The position numbers were made by a program, and so were the translations under genes. A stretch of 64,000 bases of DNA from FEN-1297 sp021817845 (GTDB taxonomy: Bacteria; Bacteroidota; Ignavibacteria; Ignavibacteriales; Ignavibacteriaceae). The first letter of the stretch is position 1. Every line of letters begins with the position of its first letter. Below the pieces are notes generated by a model. The model searched no databases. It was given only the letters and a program-made list of their open reading frames with translations, and was not told the DNA's origin. The stretch spans positions 4,328 to 68,327 of the forward strand of contig JAKAFW010000023.1 in assembly GCA_021817845.1 (NCBI GenBank), read 5' to 3'. This document shows, piece after piece, positions 54,120-63,014 of the stretch.

Positions 54120-55394
54120 TTATCCCTTTAACGAAAATATCCGCAAGCTTGATAAAGAATTTCTTTCTGAAGAAATAAATTCTCTATTACCGGTTGTTGA
54201 GATCATAGCTAAATGTTCCGGCGAATCATCAAGTGTTTTTATAGCATCCCTCAATGAATCCAAATTCAGATGAGAATAGATCTCCGTTGTAGAAATAGAA
54301 GAGTGCCCGAGCAGCTCCTTTATCTTATAAAGTGAAACGCCCTTCTGTACAAGATTGGATGCGAACGAATGCCTTAATGAATGAAAATGGATTGATTTGT
54401 CTATTCCGGCTTTAATGCACGCACTTTTGAATCTTTTGGAAAAATAATCCCCGGTGAACCTCACTCCCTTACCCTTACAAAAAACATATCCGATTAATGT
54501 TTCCCTTTGCATCAAGGGGAGAATACGAGCCGGCCCACCTTCCGGCGTTACCTGCACGTCCGCTTGACAGATTGGATTTTCCTTTTCCTTCTTTCCTCTT
54601 CCATTATTCCAAAACTCCATTATTCCACTTCTCCTCTTGAAAACCTCCATCGCTTCATCACAAATCGGAATAAATCTTTGTTCTTTTCCCTTCGTCGTAA
54701 ACTCCTCATCTCCGACAGTTATAATCTTGTTATTCAAATCAACATTCTTCCATTTCAGATTTACAATCTCATTCAACCTCATCCCCGTATAAAATCCAAT
54801 CACCACGACATCTCTAACAACATCATTTTCTTTGTGCCTACAGCCTTGTCCCTTTTGCCTATTGCCCTTTTCCTCTTGCCTACTGCTTACTGCCAACTGC
54901 CTATTGTCCTGTTCCCCTTGCTTATTGCCCACTGTAAACTGCCTACAGATTTCTTCCAGCTGCCTATTATCAATGTACGCCGGTTGAACCCTTTGTCTCT
55001 TGGGTAATTTTATTTTAGTAAAGTAATTCTCCTTAACATATCCCCAGTCCTTAGCCTTATTAAAAGCAGCCTTCAAATTCCGGAAATAAACCACATAACC
55101 TTTAACGACTTTTTGCTTTAAATAAACGAGAAATGATTCAACATCTTTTAGAGTAATACCGCTTATTACACGTTGAGGTTTGAAATAAGATTCCAAATAA
55201 TTTAATGCCACAGTTACAGAGCGATAATAAGTTGCAGATCGATTATTTTGTATTAAAGTTTTATACTCATTAGTAAACAAACGCAGCGTAATAACCTCTT
55301 TTGTCTCAGCCTCCGCCGAAAGTGACATCAAGACTTTCAACTTCTCAATATCCTCCATACTCAGCTTACTTAATAAATTTGTTATACCATTCAT
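54120..55394 (-). CDS. Tyrosine recombinase with inserted low-complexity loop
   Basis: 424 residues, longer than usual. SAM-like N-terminal domain (about 30-125) and catalytic domain with R (FYTGMRLNEIVNLKW), H-x-x-R (HSLRHSFAS), H (LLGHSSIS) and Y (IYSHLN), all present. Between residues ~145 and ~190 an inserted polar loop (NKQGEQDNRQLAVSSRQEEK) is encoded by tandem TGCCTATTGCCC-like repeats, and a second insert (SGIMEFWNNGRGKKEKEN) comes from TTCCATTATTCC-like DNA; both keep the frame. The same repeats occur in intergenic DNA at 57.7 and 60 kb. Enzyme probably still folds, since inserts lie between core elements. Confidence 0.9.
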   Translation of the reverse strand: MNGITNLLSKLSMEDIEKLKVLMSLSAEAETKEVITLRLFTNEYKTLIQNNRSATYYRSVTVALNYLESYFKPQRVISGITLKDVESFLVYLKQKVVKGYVVYFRNLKAAFNKAKDWGYVKENYFTKIKLPKRQRVQPAYIDNRQLEEICRQFTVGNKQGEQDNRQLAVSSRQEEKGNRQKGQGCRHKENDVVRDVVVIGFYTGMRLNEIVNLKWKNVDLNNKIITVGDEEFTTKGKEQRFIPICDEAMEVFKRRSGIMEFWNNGRGKKEKENPICQADVQVTPEGGPARILPLMQRETLIGYVFCKGKGVRFTGDYFSKRFKSACIKAGIDKSIHFHSLRHSFASNLVQKGVSLYKIKELLGHSSISTTEIYSHLNLDSLRDAIKTLDDSPEHLAMISTTGNREFISSERNSLSSLRIFSLKG

Positions 55395-55469
55395 AATTGT
55401 ACCGTTAATAATTTTCTACTCATTTGTATTTCTGAAATGCCTCAAATAAATATCTCTTAAACTGCCTTC

Positions 55470-55606
55470 GCACCTTAAAAGAATTGCGTTAAAAAATTTC
55501 ATGAAGTGAAGCGTAAAGAGAAAATATGTTTGAGCCCGATTCCTATCGGGCGAGTTATTTTCTCTTAGCGTAACGGAATAAAATTTTAGCAATTCTTTTT
55601 AAGTGC
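55470..55606. repeat. Long structured palindrome, copy 2
   Basis: Arms GCACCTTAAAAGAATTGC (55470-55487) and GCAATTCTTTTTAAGTGC (55589-55606) pair with one change; inner AGAGAAAATA/TATTTTCTCT pairs; the centre has CCCGAT-TCCT-ATCGGG. Same architecture as copy 1 with different stem bases. Downstream to 55701 are GC-rich hairpins and GATGCGGGGCCAAGAAAAG. Confidence 0.75.
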
Positions 55607-55701
55607 ATGTTCTGGCGCCTGCCCCGCAACCTATGCGGGGATTCTTTTCTGGAGTTTACCCCGCCCCTGATGCGGGGCCAAGAAAAGAAATTATTTGTTG
55701 A

Positions 55702-56004
55702 TTAAGGCGGTTCATTTTCTTCCTCTTTTTCCAAATCTAAACTCTCAGTTCCGAAGCTTGCCTTCCCATCCTCCACCTTTGAATTATTCGTAATCCACAA
55801 ATCCAACTCATTCTTAAAAAAATAAAGATACTTTCCCGTTGGCTTGTGAAACGGAATCTTTCGATGACTTGTTAACTTGTAAAGATGTGACTGTGAAATG
55901 CTTAAATACTTGGCAGCTTGAACAAAATTGAACGGCGTATCATTTTTACCCCTTAGAAGATTTTTGATCTCCCTAAGATTCGTCTCAATTAAATCCGTTT
56001 TCAT
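55702..56004 (-). CDS. Helix-turn-helix (excisionase-like) protein
   Basis: 100 residues from ATG 56004, which has AAGGAG 5 bases upstream; a longer frame to 56055 lacks such a site. The centre is a MerR/excisionase-type winged-helix: FVQAAKYLSISQSHLYKLTSHRKIPF, then HKPTGKYLYFFKNELDLW. The C-terminus is very acidic. In element modules such a protein usually directs excision or represses the integrase. It is encoded 300 bases upstream of the recombinase on the same strand. Confidence 0.88.
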   Translation of the reverse strand: MKTDLIETNLREIKNLLRGKNDTPFNFVQAAKYLSISQSHLYKLTSHRKIPFHKPTGKYLYFFKNELDLWITNNSKVEDGKASFGTESLDLEKEEENEPP

Positions 56005-56133
56005 TTCTACTCCTTCCTTTGAATGAAGTGATTGCAAAAAAAAACCGCCATACATCCTGATATTATAAAATCAAGACGATGACGGCGCAAAACGTACGTT
56101 TTTACTTCTATTTTTCTTTCCCGGGAATTTCAC

Positions 56134-57387
56134 CTACATCTTTTTCACATAATCGTAACACATTTCTTTGGTCCAACCACCCCACTTAAACCTATATTTT
56201 TCAAATAGATAGTTCGCTGCCTCCCTAAGACTGCTGTACCTATCCTGGTTATCTAAATATTCCTCATTTACAAAAATAGCAAACTCACCTTTCGTTCCCC
56301 TCCAAATCTTCCTATTGTCTACTTGCTTGTTATTATTGAGGTTATGCGAATCTGTTTCCCCATCAATTTTGATTTTTTCACTTTCACTATTTTTTTCACC
56401 TTTTTCATAATCCTTCGATTTTTGCAATATTCTTCTTTTTTTATCAAAAAAATCAATCTCATTTATTACTATCGTATTTAATTTTTCCAGCTCAATCGCC
56501 TTTTTTTTAACATGTTCATACAAATGATCAATCGTTAATTTAATCTTTTCATTGTGCCTCTTATTATGCTGATCTATTTGGAATTCTAAATAATACAATG
56601 CCTCAGGAGAATTGCTTAACAACTCCATTTTTTTACATCGTAAAAACTTTAATGTTGTTTTATTTACATCTGCTAATCCTAGCAATATTTTTTTAATATC
56701 CTTTTTAAGCTCAAGCAGCAAAATAATTTTCTCCATATCACTCTTTACCTTACTCAATTCCTTGTTCAAAACTTTAGGGCTGATAAATAAAACCTTAAAT
56801 TCTTCATTCTTATTTTCCTTATCCGTATGTAATGCAAACTCCTCATACTTTAAGTCAATTAAATTTTCATTCACCCTTTTTATAAAACAACAGTCTTTAA
56901 TGCTTTTTGCTTTTCTAATCCTTCCGACATATTCCAAATATTTTTCACTTTCCGGAATATGAAATCCCAGCCTTAATTTTTCATTACAAAATGAAATCTC
57001 TTTCTCAATTATTTTAATGTAATCTCCGAACAGCTTAATAAAATAATTATGATATTTTCGGTACAGCACATAATTTGTAACCTTATTCCGGTAGATAAAT
57101 GAAAAAGCTCCGTATGAATTTCTATACCTTAAGTTAGCAGTCCGTACAACCTTATTTATAAAAACAGAAACATGGAATACTTCATAGCAGTTTACCCCTC
57201 TTAAAAAATTGTCCCGGGAAGTTATATAACTAAAAAACGTAATCCGTTTCTCATTCATACAATTAAATAACCTCTCCACAATATTCTTTTCCTGTTCAAG
57301 GAAAATCAACTGTTCAACGATACTATTTAAGGCTGCTAATTTATTATAGAGATAGGATATATCTTTTCGCAGGAATGTGTCGCTCAT
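56134..57387 (-). CDS. Uncharacterised element protein
   Basis: 417 residues, helical and lysine/glutamate-rich, no signal peptide. I recognise no family for residues 1-340. The C-terminal ~60 residues (KIWRGTKGEFAIFVNEEYLD ... SSLREAANYLFEKYRF) resemble a short domain often seen at the end of Bacteroidota mobile-element proteins. It is the most upstream gene of the minus-strand module and could be a replication or mobilisation accessory. Base use is very AT-rich. No homologous neighbour elsewhere in the window. Confidence 0.65.
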   Translation of the reverse strand: MSDTFLRKDISYLYNKLAALNSIVEQLIFLEQEKNIVERLFNCMNEKRITFFSYITSRDNFLRGVNCYEVFHVSVFINKVVRTANLRYRNSYGAFSFIYRNKVTNYVLYRKYHNYFIKLFGDYIKIIEKEISFCNEKLRLGFHIPESEKYLEYVGRIRKAKSIKDCCFIKRVNENLIDLKYEEFALHTDKENKNEEFKVLFISPKVLNKELSKVKSDMEKIILLLELKKDIKKILLGLADVNKTTLKFLRCKKMELLSNSPEALYYLEFQIDQHNKRHNEKIKLTIDHLYEHVKKKAIELEKLNTIVINEIDFFDKKRRILQKSKDYEKGEKNSESEKIKIDGETDSHNLNNNKQVDNRKIWRGTKGEFAIFVNEEYLDNQDRYSSLREAANYLFEKYRFKWGGWTKEMCYDYVKKM

Positions 57388-57820
57388 TTCCCCTTAACTC
57401 CAATGGATTAGTAGTTGTGATTATTAATGATGAAAAATTATTTAAGATTCTAACCGGTGAGCTGCTTTCGTAAGTGCGGACATAATTCTGAAGATCTATT
57501 TTTATTATCATTTTCCCTCATCCATTTCTGCACCCTTATTAAGTTTGTAAAACTATCCTGTTAAACTCAATAGAAATTTATCATAAAAGACTCCCCTAAC
57601 AAATATTACAAAAACAGGACAAAAATTTATCTTATTTTATAAAATAAAACAATAGTAATCAATCATGACATTCCCCATCTTCCATAATCCCTAATCCATA
57701 TTCCTTTTCCCCCTGTCCCTCCTCCTTCTCTAAACCTCCATTATTCCATTACTCCAGCATTCCACCACTCCATTCTCCAACATTCCAGGATTCCACCCTT
57801 CCAAATCACTATCCTAATTT
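57388..57820. repeat. Gene-free region with CC-rich low-complexity tract
   Basis: No gene. From about 57660 to 57805 the sequence consists of imperfect TTCCATTATTCCA-type units (also CCTCCTTCTC). The block CCTGTCC(C/A)TCCTCCTTCTC plus TCCATTATTCCA recurs at 59980-60030, so the toxin-antitoxin pair between them is bracketed by the same repeat. Confidence 0.6.
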
Positions 57821-57847
57821 ACGGCAGCATTTCCCATTTGCTGCCGT
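57821..57847. promoter_or_regulatory. Operator-like inverted repeat before the DUF6577-type antitoxin
   Basis: ACGGCAGCA (57821-57829), a 9-nt spacer, TGCTGCCGT (57839-57847), then TTTTATAG. Perfect 9-bp arms. The geometry equals that of the abiE operators at 17.3 and 19.9 kb. Could alternatively act as an RNA hairpin. Confidence 0.6.
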
Positions 57848-58034
57848 TTTATAGTTTTATTATATTTACATCAAAACTTTAATAAACATCGCTGCAAACA
57901 AACTAAATATTGATAATCTAAAGGCTCGTTTTGAAAAACTGCCAATCTTTAGCAATAAGGATATTTTTGCTTTTTACAAAAAGTCTGAGCCTGATTTAAA
58001 ACCTTCAACGGTTAATTGGAGGGTTTATAATCTT

Positions 58035-58634
58035 GTGCGGCTTGGTGTATTAAATCGGATTGGTAGAGGTAAATTCCGTATTGGCTCTGCAAATAATTAT
58101 CTACCCGAACTCCCATCTAAAATTTATTCTTTGAATAAAAAATTAAAAAGACAATTCCCGTTTCTTACGTTTTGCATTTGGGATACTTCTGTCTTAAATG
58201 AATTCATGATTCACCAGCCTGGAAAATTTTATCTTTTGGTTGAGGTCGAAAAAGATTCTATGGAACCGGTATTTTATTTCTTAAAGGATAATAACTATCC
58301 TGTGTTTTTAGAGTATGATAAAGACGTTATCACCAGATATTTATCTAATGAAAATAATGCAATTATAATTAAATCGTTAGTATCCGAGGCTCCTGTTCAA
58401 AATATAAAAGGAGTAAATACAATAACAGTTGAAAAAATGCTTGTTGATATATTTTGTGATGATAATATTTTTTCTTCACAACAAGGTTCCGAAATGAAGA
58501 ATATTTTTAACGAGGTATTTAATAAATATACTGTTAATGTAAATCGTATACTTCGTTACGCCGATAGAAGAAGAAAAAAATCAGATATAATTAATTATTT
58601 AAAAACAGTTTCTAAGTTTCGGCAGCAACTGTAA
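58035..58634 (+). CDS. DUF6577-like antitoxin of an AbiEii-type pair, start unclear
   Basis: 199 residues from GTG 58035, but the family-like sequence begins earlier: in-frame codons 57903-58034 encode LNIDNLKARFEKLPIFSNKD, then FAFYKKSEPDLKPSTVNWRV, the usual winged-helix start. The frame is open from 57855, yet contains no ATG, GTG or TTG before 58035, so initiation probably uses ATT/ATC or the start has been lost. The remaining parts (FPFLTFCIWDTSVLNEFMIH, NTITVEKMLVDIFCD) fit antitoxins paired with AbiEii-type toxins. The toxin gene follows after 21 bases. Confidence 0.75.
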   Translation: MRLGVLNRIGRGKFRIGSANNYLPELPSKIYSLNKKLKRQFPFLTFCIWDTSVLNEFMIHQPGKFYLLVEVEKDSMEPVFYFLKDNNYPVFLEYDKDVITRYLSNENNAIIIKSLVSEAPVQNIKGVNTITVEKMLVDIFCDDNIFSSQQGSEMKNIFNEVFNKYTVNVNRILRYADRRRKKSDIINYLKTVSKFRQQL

Positions 58635-58644
58635 TTTGCTGCCG
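58620..58644. promoter_or_regulatory. Second copy of the antitoxin operator, before the toxin gene
   Basis: CGGCAGCA, 9-nt spacer, TGCTGCCG, then TTTTATAG: nearly the same as 57821-57855. It covers the antitoxin stop codon and ends 12 bases before the toxin ATG. It may let the antitoxin control the toxin separately. Confidence 0.6.
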
Positions 58645-58655
58645 TTTTATAGATT

Positions 58656-59729
58656 ATGATAGATTTAGAATCAATAACACTAGATTGGATTAAAAAGGTT
58701 TCAAAAGAAAATCGCAATGCTGATAAAATACTTGTTGAAAAAGTAATTCGCGCATTACTGCTGGTAGAGGGCTTAGCAAAACTTAAGCTAAAATTTGTGT
58801 TTAAAGGAGGAACCGCTTTAATGCTGCTATTAAATTCCACAAAAAGACTTTCCATCGATATTGATATCATTTTGCCCGAGTCGCCGGAAAATCTTAATGA
58901 TATTTTAAATGATGTAGCATCAGAACAACGTTTTATTAGAAAAGAACTTAATCAGCGTAATACTCAAACAAAAATTAAAAAAGAACATTATAAATTTTTC
59001 TATACCCCTCTCCATAAATCAAAAGGTTCTGAAGGAAACATACTTCTAGATGTACTTTATGAAAATGTAAACTATAATAATGTTATTCAAATCCCAATTC
59101 AGTCCTCATTTCTTCCTGTTTCCGAAGACCCTATTAATGTAAGCGTCCCTTCGTTAGAAGATATACTTGGTGATAAACTAACCGCTTTTGCGCCCAATAC
59201 AACCGGAGTTCCATACTTTAAAAATGAAGACAGCATGAGTATGGAAATCATCAAACAATTATATGATATTGGAAACCTGTTCGATGTTGTAAATAATATT
59301 GAAATAATAAAATCTACCTTTTCTAATTTTTCCAAGGCTGAACTCATATATAGGAATCAAAACACCTTAAATGAAAATGATGTGTTGGAAGATATTTATC
59401 AAACCTCTCTTTGTCTTGCTCTCAGGGGTCAAGATGGTAAAGGAGATTTTGAGCAGCTACAATTAGGTATTAAGCGTATAGCAGGCTTCATTTTTTCTGA
59501 AAGCTACCATTTAGAAAAGGCAATTATACAAGCTTCTAAAACAGCCTATTTATCAACCCTAATTAAACATAACGCTAATAAACTAGAAAAGTTCCGTGAA
59601 CCATCTCAGTTGGGAACTTGGGAAATAGGTAGTACGTTAAACACAAAACTTAATCGTCTCAAAAAATCAAATCCGGAAGCATTCTTTTATTGGTACAAAA
59701 TCTTTGAAATAAAATCGAATGAAAATTAA
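58656..59729 (+). CDS. AbiEii-type nucleotidyltransferase toxin
   Basis: 357 residues of the AbiEii/nucleotidyltransferase superfamily. KGGTALMLL (from 50) carries the GG motif and SIDIDIILP (D68, D70) the metal aspartates. The downstream VPSLEDILGDKLTAFAPNT holds the conserved lysine/aspartate motif. It is more divergent and longer than the toxin at 20504-21403, so it is a separate lineage, not a duplicate. Expected to act on tRNA or another nucleotide acceptor. Confidence 0.88.
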   Translation: MIDLESITLDWIKKVSKENRNADKILVEKVIRALLLVEGLAKLKLKFVFKGGTALMLLLNSTKRLSIDIDIILPESPENLNDILNDVASEQRFIRKELNQRNTQTKIKKEHYKFFYTPLHKSKGSEGNILLDVLYENVNYNNVIQIPIQSSFLPVSEDPINVSVPSLEDILGDKLTAFAPNTTGVPYFKNEDSMSMEIIKQLYDIGNLFDVVNNIEIIKSTFSNFSKAELIYRNQNTLNENDVLEDIYQTSLCLALRGQDGKGDFEQLQLGIKRIAGFIFSESYHLEKAIIQASKTAYLSTLIKHNANKLEKFREPSQLGTWEIGSTLNTKLNRLKKSNPEAFFYWYKIFEIKSNEN

Positions 59730-60362
59730 AAGTAACTATATAAATCCACTTTTGATAACTAAATTTAACTTTACCATTTCAAATCCGTTCCCTGCAACCA
59801 TAAAGGCATAGTTGATTTCCCCGTAAACGACCCCGCATATTTTGAAGAACTTTCTAATTTGTTAATACCAGCCGGCAGGCGACAGGTAGCGTTTGCCCCG
59901 TTTACCCCGCTTGCCCCGTATGCGGGGTTTGCGGGAAGAAATCCCAACCTCAGCTCTACAAAAACAAACCCCTGTCCATCCTCCTTCTCCAAACTTCCAT
60001 TATTCCACTACTCCATTCCTCCAACATTCCATCCTCCATCTTCTATCTTCCATGTTCCATACTCCATAATCCATATTCCATCTTTTTTTAACATCCTGTT
60101 TTACATTATCTCAAATTTTATTAATATATACTCATGAAAATCAAATACTTTACGAAAGACTAAATTCACGGGGGTTCTTCTTTAATGCTTAAAAAAAATA
60201 ACTCTACTAACCACTCCTACAAAAAACCAACTGTACAACACTATCATAGTGAAAAAGTACGAATTAACAATCCAAGTGTTGGTTATATAATTTCAAATAC
60301 GAATATATTTTTATACCTATTCTTTTTAATTTGTATAGGAAAGGTACTTTATTAGGCCAATT
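59730..60362. repeat. Gene-free region with GC-rich hairpins and low-complexity tract
   Basis: 59795-59880 encodes an unassigned protein-like stretch (CNHKGIVDFPVNDPAYFEEL) with no start, possibly the end of a lost gene. 59870-59950 holds GC-rich repeat units (GCCCCGTATGCGGGG) like those at 12.6 and 55.6 kb. 59975-60085 is a TTCCATNNTCC-type tract sharing long blocks with 57.7 kb. The last 150 bases probably contain the promoter of the second hsdM. Confidence 0.55.
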
Positions 60363-63014
60363 ATGCCCCAGCACAAACTAACTCTCTCATGGCTCGAAAA
60401 CTTCCTCGAAGAAGCTTGCGAAAACCTCCGCGGAAATATGGACGCATCCGAATTCAAAGAATATATTATCGCTATACTTTTCTTAAAACGTATTAACGAC
60501 AAATTCGATGAAGAACGAACTGTTCGCCGCAGTGACCTCGGTTTTAGAGGTGCTTCAGAACCCCAAATAATATATGCTTTGGATAATAATAAAGATGCCT
60601 ATTCATTTTATATTCCTATGTCTGCCCGCTGGGACGTAATTAAAACCATGCACGAGGATATTGGCGAAACTTTAAGAATTGCTTTTGAAGCTATCGAAGA
60701 ACAAAACACCGGCAAGATTGAGCAAGGCGTTTTAACCACTATTGATTTTAACAAGCCTGTCGGCAAGAATAAAAGAATCGGCGACAGCGACCTTAAATTA
60801 CTAATTCAAGAATTCAGCAAAATATCTTTTACGGATTCCAACCTTGAATTCCCGGACTTGCTTGGTTCTGCTTATGAATATCTCATAAAATATTTTGCAG
60901 ACAGCTCCGGCAAAAAAGGCGGCGAATTCTATACCCCTAACGAAGTTGTAAAGCTTCTCATTAATATTATGGAGCCTGAACCAAACTACGAAATTTATGA
61001 CCCCACGGTCGGATCCGGCGGCTTTCTTATTCAATCTCATAATTATGTCAAATCGCGTTATGGACTCGATAAAAATCTAAGTTTGTTCGGTCAAGAAAAA
61101 AACGGCACTACTTGGTCTCTTTGCCAGATGAACTTTTTATTCCACGGTATCTTTGATGCTGATATAAGAAACGGCGATACTCTTCTTAATCCGCTCCTGC
61201 TTCAAGGTGGCGTACTTAGAACTTTCGACATTGTGCTGGCTAATCCTCCTTTCTCTCAAAACTGGTCAAAGGAAGGAATGAAGCATGAAACCCGCTTCGA
61301 TTTTGAAATGCCAAAAAAAGGTAAAGCGGATTTCATGTTTGTTCAGCACATGATAAAATCATTAAAGAGTAACGGACGTCTTGCGGTAGTCATGCCTCAC
61401 GGTGTACTTTTCCGTGGAGGTGAAGAAAAGAATATGCGTAAATGGCTTATTGATGTCGGTTATCTTGAGGCTGTTATTAGTTTGCCTCCTGCACTTTTTT
61501 ATGGTACCGGCATTCCTGCATCTGTTTTAATTATTAACAAGAAAGATGCATCCGATCGAAAACAAGTTTTATTCATCAATGCCGATAAAGAATTCAAGGA
61601 AGGCAAGGTCCAGAACAAGCTGCGCTCCGAAGATATTGAAAAGATTAGCTACGTTTATAAAAATAAAATTCAAATCCCCGCTTATTCGCGGCTTGTAAAT
61701 AAATCAGAATTACAACAAGAAGAATACAACCTTAATATCCGCCGCTATGTTGATAACTCTCCGCCGCCTGAGCCTCATGATGTTAAAGCTCATTTACACG
61801 GCGGAATTCCTAAAACCGAAATCGATTCGTTAGATAGTTACTTCACTAATTATTCCGGATTAAAGGAATCTCTTTTTACCTGTCATTCCGAACCCGATTT
61901 ATCGGGTGAGGAATCTCCTGCTCAAGCTGAAATGCGATATTGTAATTTCAACTCTTCAATTTCTTCCAAAGACCAAATCAAAAAATTACTCGATGATTCT
62001 CTGCTGCTAAAAGCCAAGCATAAAACCTATTTTGATTTCCTCAATTCCTGGTGGGCTCCAAACCTTATGCACCTCGAAGCATTGCCTGTAAATAAAAACG
62101 TGTATGAGCTATCTCAGCTTTTTACCTCCAGTATTGCCGATGAAATGCTTAAGCTCGGCATACTCGACCTTTACCAATCCAGGGGCGCTTTCGCTAACTT
62201 TTGGAATTCTCTCGAAACCGACCTTAAATCCGTTGCTTCCAGCGGATGGAATCCTGAACTTATTCCCGATGAAGAAATCCTGCAGTCTCAATTTCCTGAT
62301 GTCCTTCAAGAGCTTCATGAAAAAGAATCTCGCCGGGATGAATTGGAATCAATGTTCAAAGAAGTTAATGAGCTTGATGAGGATTCCTACAACGAAGAAG
62401 AATATGAAGTCTTGCCGAAAGATGTTTTATCAGAATATAAAGACCGTATAAAAGAAAACGCTGCAAAGGTTAAAGAAATCTCAAAAGAAATTTCTCTCCT
62501 GAAAAAAAGATTAACAGCATCAGCAAAGTCATTATTAAAAAGTACAAAAAATAAAAACTATGAACCTTTAATAAACGGCGAGCTAATTAAAGGTATAAAC
62601 CAAGAACTTGATGAATTGATTATTAAAATAGAAGACTTGAATCCGCATCTTGAAGACTTCACAAATAAAAAAGAAGAAATTGAGAAGCACATTGCCCGCC
62701 ATACTGAACTTGAGAAAGAGCTTCGCGAGTGCAAGAAAATCATAAATGAAATTAAGGACCGTAAAGATGACCTTGTAGCAAAAGCCCGCGAAAAAATATC
62801 CGAAGATGAAGCCAAAGAATTAATTCTTGCCCGTTGGCAAAAAACACTCCTCTCCACAATTGAAGAATACCTTAACCAGTACCAGCGCAAGTTCCTGCTA
62901 TCTATAGAAAACCTTTGGGATAAATACACTATCCCTCTAAATCAAATCCTTTCCGTACGCGAAAATGAAACTGAAAAGCTTAATAAGTTTTTAGTCGAGT
63001 TGGGCTATGAGTGA
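60363..63014 (+). CDS. hsdM: Type I restriction-modification M subunit, large form
   Basis: 883-residue N6-adenine methyltransferase. HsdM N-terminal domain (about 1-150) is followed by SAM motif DPTVGSGGFL (from 213) and catalytic NPPF (294). The C-terminal ~350 residues form a helical region with coiled-coil-like runs (KKEEIEKHIARHTELEKELR), typical of the large-form M proteins whose C-terminus docks the S subunit. Residues ~507-528 (CHSEPDLSGEESPAQAEMR) are a repeat-derived insert. The gene overlaps the S gene by 8 bases. No R subunit is visible within the window; it may lie to the right. Confidence 0.93.
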   Translation: MPQHKLTLSWLENFLEEACENLRGNMDASEFKEYIIAILFLKRINDKFDEERTVRRSDLGFRGASEPQIIYALDNNKDAYSFYIPMSARWDVIKTMHEDIGETLRIAFEAIEEQNTGKIEQGVLTTIDFNKPVGKNKRIGDSDLKLLIQEFSKISFTDSNLEFPDLLGSAYEYLIKYFADSSGKKGGEFYTPNEVVKLLINIMEPEPNYEIYDPTVGSGGFLIQSHNYVKSRYGLDKNLSLFGQEKNGTTWSLCQMNFLFHGIFDADIRNGDTLLNPLLLQGGVLRTFDIVLANPPFSQNWSKEGMKHETRFDFEMPKKGKADFMFVQHMIKSLKSNGRLAVVMPHGVLFRGGEEKNMRKWLIDVGYLEAVISLPPALFYGTGIPASVLIINKKDASDRKQVLFINADKEFKEGKVQNKLRSEDIEKISYVYKNKIQIPAYSRLVNKSELQQEEYNLNIRRYVDNSPPPEPHDVKAHLHGGIPKTEIDSLDSYFTNYSGLKESLFTCHSEPDLSGEESPAQAEMRYCNFNSSISSKDQIKKLLDDSLLLKAKHKTYFDFLNSWWAPNLMHLEALPVNKNVYELSQLFTSSIADEMLKLGILDLYQSRGAFANFWNSLETDLKSVASSGWNPELIPDEEILQSQFPDVLQELHEKESRRDELESMFKEVNELDEDSYNEEEYEVLPKDVLSEYKDRIKENAAKVKEISKEISLLKKRLTASAKSLLKSTKNKNYEPLINGELIKGINQELDELIIKIEDLNPHLEDFTNKKEEIEKHIARHTELEKELRECKKIINEIKDRKDDLVAKAREKISEDEAKELILARWQKTLLSTIEEYLNQYQRKFLLSIENLWDKYTIPLNQILSVRENETEKLNKFLVELGYE
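61881..61943. repeat. Palindromic repeat inserted in frame in hsdM
   Basis: TGTCATTCCGAACCCGATTT, ATCGGGT (arms ACCCGAT/ATCGGGT, 61892-61907), then GAGGAATCTCCTGC: this type of sequence normally lies between genes. Here it is translated as CHSEPDLSGEES without frame loss in the linker between methylase and C-terminal domains. Confidence 0.6.

Noticed and set aside
51006..57387. Prophage
   Set aside because: Replication and integration genes are present but no capsid, portal, terminase or tail gene is visible; a satellite-like or other integrative element fits better.
57660..57805. Tandem-looking repeat as a possible CRISPR array
   Set aside because: Units are short, variable and without constant-length spacers; it is a low-complexity tract shared with 60 kb.
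59859..60137. 92-codon frame rich in proline and serine
   Set aside because: It is a translation of GC-rich hairpins and the TTCCAT low-complexity tract; only the few codons before it look protein-like.
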